Part shown: in pieces, positions 61,554 to 64,000 of the stretch
How positions within the stretch are numbered: position 1 is the stretch's first letter
Layout: each line of letters opens with the position of its first letter
From: Algoriphagus litoralis
GTDB lineage: Bacteria > Bacteroidota > Bacteroidia > Cytophagales > Cyclobacteriaceae
Direction: 5' to 3'
Assembly: GCF_003259255.1 (NCBI RefSeq)
Contig: NZ_QGOL01000011.1
Location: forward strand, 186,001 to 250,000
DNA length: 64,000 nt
The notes under the pieces: generated by a model
The model's input: the letters and a program-made list of their open reading frames with translations, nothing else
What the model was told of the DNA's origin: nothing
The model's database searches: none
Translations under genes and position numbers: made by a program

Positions 61554-63023
61554 ATGCTTAAAATTCTCAATGGAAATCAGGTAAAACTACTTGACCTTCA
61601 CCATATTCAGATGACTGGAATAAGTAGTCTGGAATTGATGGAGCAGGCGGCCCTTGGTTTTGTGAGGTGGTGGAAAGATCAAGGTTTTCCTCAAGACTTG
61701 CCCGTTGCCATATTTTGCGGAGCTGGAAATAATGGAGGAGATGGTTTTGCAATTGCAAGATTGCTGTATGAGTTAAGGTTAAATATTACAGTTTATACCT
61801 GTTTTGATGAAAGAAATAACCTCAGTGCTGATGCCTCTCGAAATTTTCAAAAATTGCCTGAAAAGGTAAATGTCAGAGATTGGAAAGATTTTAATACAAA
61901 TGGTAAAGCACTAATTATTGATGCTTTTTTGGGAGTTGGATTAAAGGGAGATCTACGCGGCCAAGCCAAAGAAATACTTGCTAAAATCAATTCTAGTTCC
62001 GGAATCAGAGTTTCTGTCGATATTCCCAGTGGGCTTCCATCGGATACGATTTTGGGTGAAGGATGTGTCAAAGCAGACTATACGGTGACTTTTGCCTTTC
62101 CGAAGCTATCTCTCCTCTTTCCTGAGCATGCATCTGTTACAGGCGAACTAGCTGTAGTTGATATAGGAATCAAAGATGAAGCTTACGAAGGCTTTCAGAC
62201 CTCAACTTTTTTTCTTAGAAAAAAGGATGTTTCCCTTCATCATCGGAAATTTCATCGCTTTTCACATAAAGGAGATTTTGGGAAAGTGCTTTTGGTGTCC
62301 GGAAGTAAAGGTAAAATGGGAGCTTCACTGTTGGCGTGCAAGGCTGCACTTCGTACTGGTTCTGGATTGGTAAGTGCATTGGTTCAGGAATCTGAGCGGC
62401 AAATAATTCAAAGTTCTGTGCCGGAAGTCATGTGTCTTTTCGATCTTCCTCAGGATTTATCCACTTTTGACTCAGTAGGACTTGGTCCAGGAATAGGTAT
62501 CGAAGGGAATGCCTTTTTGGTGGAAAGGGTTTTTCAGCTCTTTAAAAAACCAATGGTTATCGACGCAGATGGCCTTACCATACTTTCTCAAAACCCGGAT
62601 CTGATGCCGCTGATTCCTGAGGGAAGTATTTTGACCCCACACTTGAAGGAGTTTGACCGATTACTAGGACAATCTACTGATCACCCTCAAAGACTTAAAA
62701 AGGCAAAAGAATTTTGCCAAAAATGGAAGCTTAACTTAATCATCAAAGGGGCCAACTCTGTAATCTGCTTAGCCGATGGAAGGCAGATTTTTAATTCCTC
62801 CGGTACCCAATATATGGCAACTGGAGGATCCGGTGACGTGTTGACGGGGATGATTACTTCGTTTTTAGGACAGGGCTATAGTCCCGAGAATGCAATGATC
62901 TGTGGTGTGTATCATCATGGTCTCGCGGGTGAAATTGCCGGAGGGAAAAAACGCCGCGGAACAATCGCCTCTGATATAATTGAGGCTATTCCAGCTACCT
63001 TTATTGAATTAGATATTTCCTGA
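61554..63023 (+). CDS. nnr: bifunctional NAD(P)H-hydrate epimerase / ADP-dependent dehydratase
   Basis: 489 residues. N-terminal epimerase (YjeF_N) with 'GAGNNGGDGFAIARLLYE' near 52-70 and 'DIPSGLPSD'. The C-terminal ribokinase-like dehydratase follows with 'GSKGKMGASLLACKAALRTGSGLV', 'MVIDADGLTILSQ', 'LTPHLKEFDRL', and the catalytic 'GGSGDVLTGMI'. It repairs hydrated NAD(P)H (NAD(P)HX) made by heat or enzymes. Both halves look complete. Confidence 0.94.
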   Translation: MLKILNGNQVKLLDLHHIQMTGISSLELMEQAALGFVRWWKDQGFPQDLPVAIFCGAGNNGGDGFAIARLLYELRLNITVYTCFDERNNLSADASRNFQKLPEKVNVRDWKDFNTNGKALIIDAFLGVGLKGDLRGQAKEILAKINSSSGIRVSVDIPSGLPSDTILGEGCVKADYTVTFAFPKLSLLFPEHASVTGELAVVDIGIKDEAYEGFQTSTFFLRKKDVSLHHRKFHRFSHKGDFGKVLLVSGSKGKMGASLLACKAALRTGSGLVSALVQESERQIIQSSVPEVMCLFDLPQDLSTFDSVGLGPGIGIEGNAFLVERVFQLFKKPMVIDADGLTILSQNPDLMPLIPEGSILTPHLKEFDRLLGQSTDHPQRLKKAKEFCQKWKLNLIIKGANSVICLADGRQIFNSSGTQYMATGGSGDVLTGMITSFLGQGYSPENAMICGVYHHGLAGEIAGGKKRRGTIASDIIEAIPATFIELDIS

Positions 63024-63087
63024 AAAAATATGCTTTTGACCAAACTTAATTTTTCCAGTCTCGGTTTTCAAACCATAGATTTTTGAT

Positions 63088-64000
63088 ATGCAAAAGGAAA
63101 AAGCGATTCTTTGGACACTCGCAGCCATCAATTTCATTCACATTGTAGATTTTATGATTCTCATGCCGCTGGGTCCACAGCTGATGAGAATCTTCGATAT
63201 TGGTCCCAGTGAGTTTAGCTTGTTGGTTTCTTCTTATACGTTCAGTGCGGGGATTTCTAGTTTTTTTGGAGCCTTTTTTCTGGATCGTTTTGATCGGAAG
63301 AAGATCCTCATTTGGGTGTATGTGGGATTTACCGTCGGAACCCTCGGTTGTGCTTTGTCGCCAAGTTATCCTGTTTTGCTGGCGGCTCGGGTGATTTCGG
63401 GAGTTTTTGGAGGGCTGACTTCCGCTTTGATTCTTGCGATAATCGGAGATGTCATTCCTGATGAGCGAAGAGGTCGTGCAATGGGGTTGGTGATGGCAGC
63501 TTTTTCTTTTGCATCTGTGATGGGGGTGCCTTTGGGGCTTTTTTTGGCAAGTTTATCTAACTGGCATATGCCATTTTACATTTTGACAGGGCTTGCGGTA
63601 TTAAGCCTTGGCATGATTTATAAGTTTATTCCGCCGATTAGGGAGCACTTGGGTAAAGAGATCAAGCGGCCACATCCGCTAGCGGTAATCTCCCGTGTGA
63701 CTAGCAATAGCAATCAGATGCGCGCCATCACGCTATCGGTGATGATGATGTTTGGGCAGTTTATGATTATTCCGTTCCTGAGTCCTTATAATGTTGCCAA
63801 TGTAGGCTTTACGGAGATGGAACTTACTTACGTATATATTGCCGGTGGAGCTTTTACGATTTTTACCTCGCCTTGGGTAGGCAGACTTTCTGACAAGCAT
63901 GGTAAACTGAAGATATTCACCATTTTTATGCTGCTTAATTTGATTCCGATCGGGGTGATTACCCACCTTGGAGTGACGCCAATTCCTTATGTTTTGCTCA
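63088..64000 (+). CDS. MFS transporter (3' partial)
   Basis: Open from the ATG at 63088 through the right edge (304 codons seen). Helices pair as in MFS drug/sugar transporters: 'FIHIVDFMILMPLGPQLM' first helix, 'FFLDRFDRKKILIWVY' as the conserved loop 2-3 motif (GxxxDRxGRR-like), then 'ALILAIIGDVIPDERRGRAMGLVMAAF' and 'WVGRLSDKHGKLKIF' in the second half. It resembles the DHA1 group of H+ antiporters, but the substrate is not readable. The last two or three helices lie outside the window. Confidence 0.87.
   Translation, partial: MQKEKAILWTLAAINFIHIVDFMILMPLGPQLMRIFDIGPSEFSLLVSSYTFSAGISSFFGAFFLDRFDRKKILIWVYVGFTVGTLGCALSPSYPVLLAARVISGVFGGLTSALILAIIGDVIPDERRGRAMGLVMAAFSFASVMGVPLGLFLASLSNWHMPFYILTGLAVLSLGMIYKFIPPIREHLGKEIKRPHPLAVISRVTSNSNQMRAITLSVMMMFGQFMIIPFLSPYNVANVGFTEMELTYVYIAGGAFTIFTSPWVGRLSDKHGKLKIFTIFMLLNLIPIGVITHLGVTPIPYVLL

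Noticed and set aside
1..64000. Prophage, integrative element or defence island
   Set aside because: No integrase, transposase, phage structural, restriction or CRISPR-associated motif is visible; gene content is core-like throughout.

Overview
The window reads as chromosomal DNA of a Bacteroidota bacterium, most likely a member of the Cytophagales near Cyclobacteriaceae/Algoriphagus (an inference from gene content, not from a marker gene). The evidence is: a secreted protein with the C-terminal gliding-motility/type IX type B sorting domain; many lipoproteins and small outer-membrane barrels with AQ-type signal cleavage; an sdhCAB operon with the five-helix single cytochrome b subunit; an ExbB-ExbD-ExbD cluster; poor Shine-Dalgarno sequences; and several promoters of the Bacteroidota form TTG-N(19-21)-TAnnTTTG. 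Most of the window is ordinary core genome, and both edges cut genes.

Layout. 1-8675 is a minus-strand block of envelope genes: a BNR/sortilin-like propeller protein cut by the left edge, two overlapping propeller lipoproteins, a DUF6340-like lipoprotein, a GMC oxidoreductase with its subunit-3 partner, and a TesA-like esterase. Divergent from the esterase is a YbbA/YbbP-type ABC exporter (8922-12114). Next are a myo-inositol oxygenase and a sodium/solute symporter (12258-14780). 14889-15680 is the most unusual stretch: three tRNA-Leu-related copies on the minus strand. One is intact. One carries two palindromic inserts in its D and T loops. One is a 5' half with the same D-loop insert. A GIY-YIG gene broken by a nonsense codon lies between two of them. 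15682-26923 holds housekeeping genes: a SAM hydroxide adenosyltransferase, PhoH, ComEC, an enoyl-CoA hydratase, a tight RecQ/NUDIX/thioesterase run, and Sua5.

27187-36226 contains pgk, an EEP-family phosphodiesterase, a flavin reductase, sppA, folK, fabD, and a LysR regulator divergent from an SbtA-type bicarbonate permease. 36223-39000 is a 925-residue type IX cargo protein. 39322-42756 is sdhCAB with its own promoter and terminator. 42944-45886 is a symporter-acetyltransferase-PLP racemase cassette. 45964-50963 carries two related outer-membrane barrels, a diheme cytochrome/parallel beta-helix lipoprotein pair, a Crp-type regulator and ruvC.

50985-57155 is a tightly packed plus-strand run: two GT2 glycosyltransferases around a small unknown protein, a SpoIIE-type phosphatase and a NodB deacetylase, then TatD and asparaginase. 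After tRNA-Ser(GGA) come the ExbB/ExbD energising complex, a UMF1-family transporter, the NAD(P)HX repair enzyme and an MFS transporter cut by the right edge.

Many genes overlap by 1, 4 or 8 bases and appear translationally coupled. Several start codons were moved to internal ATGs because the longest frame began at a TTG, ran through a promoter or terminator, or put residues in front of a signal peptide. All family calls rest on motifs recognised by eye; no database search was possible.
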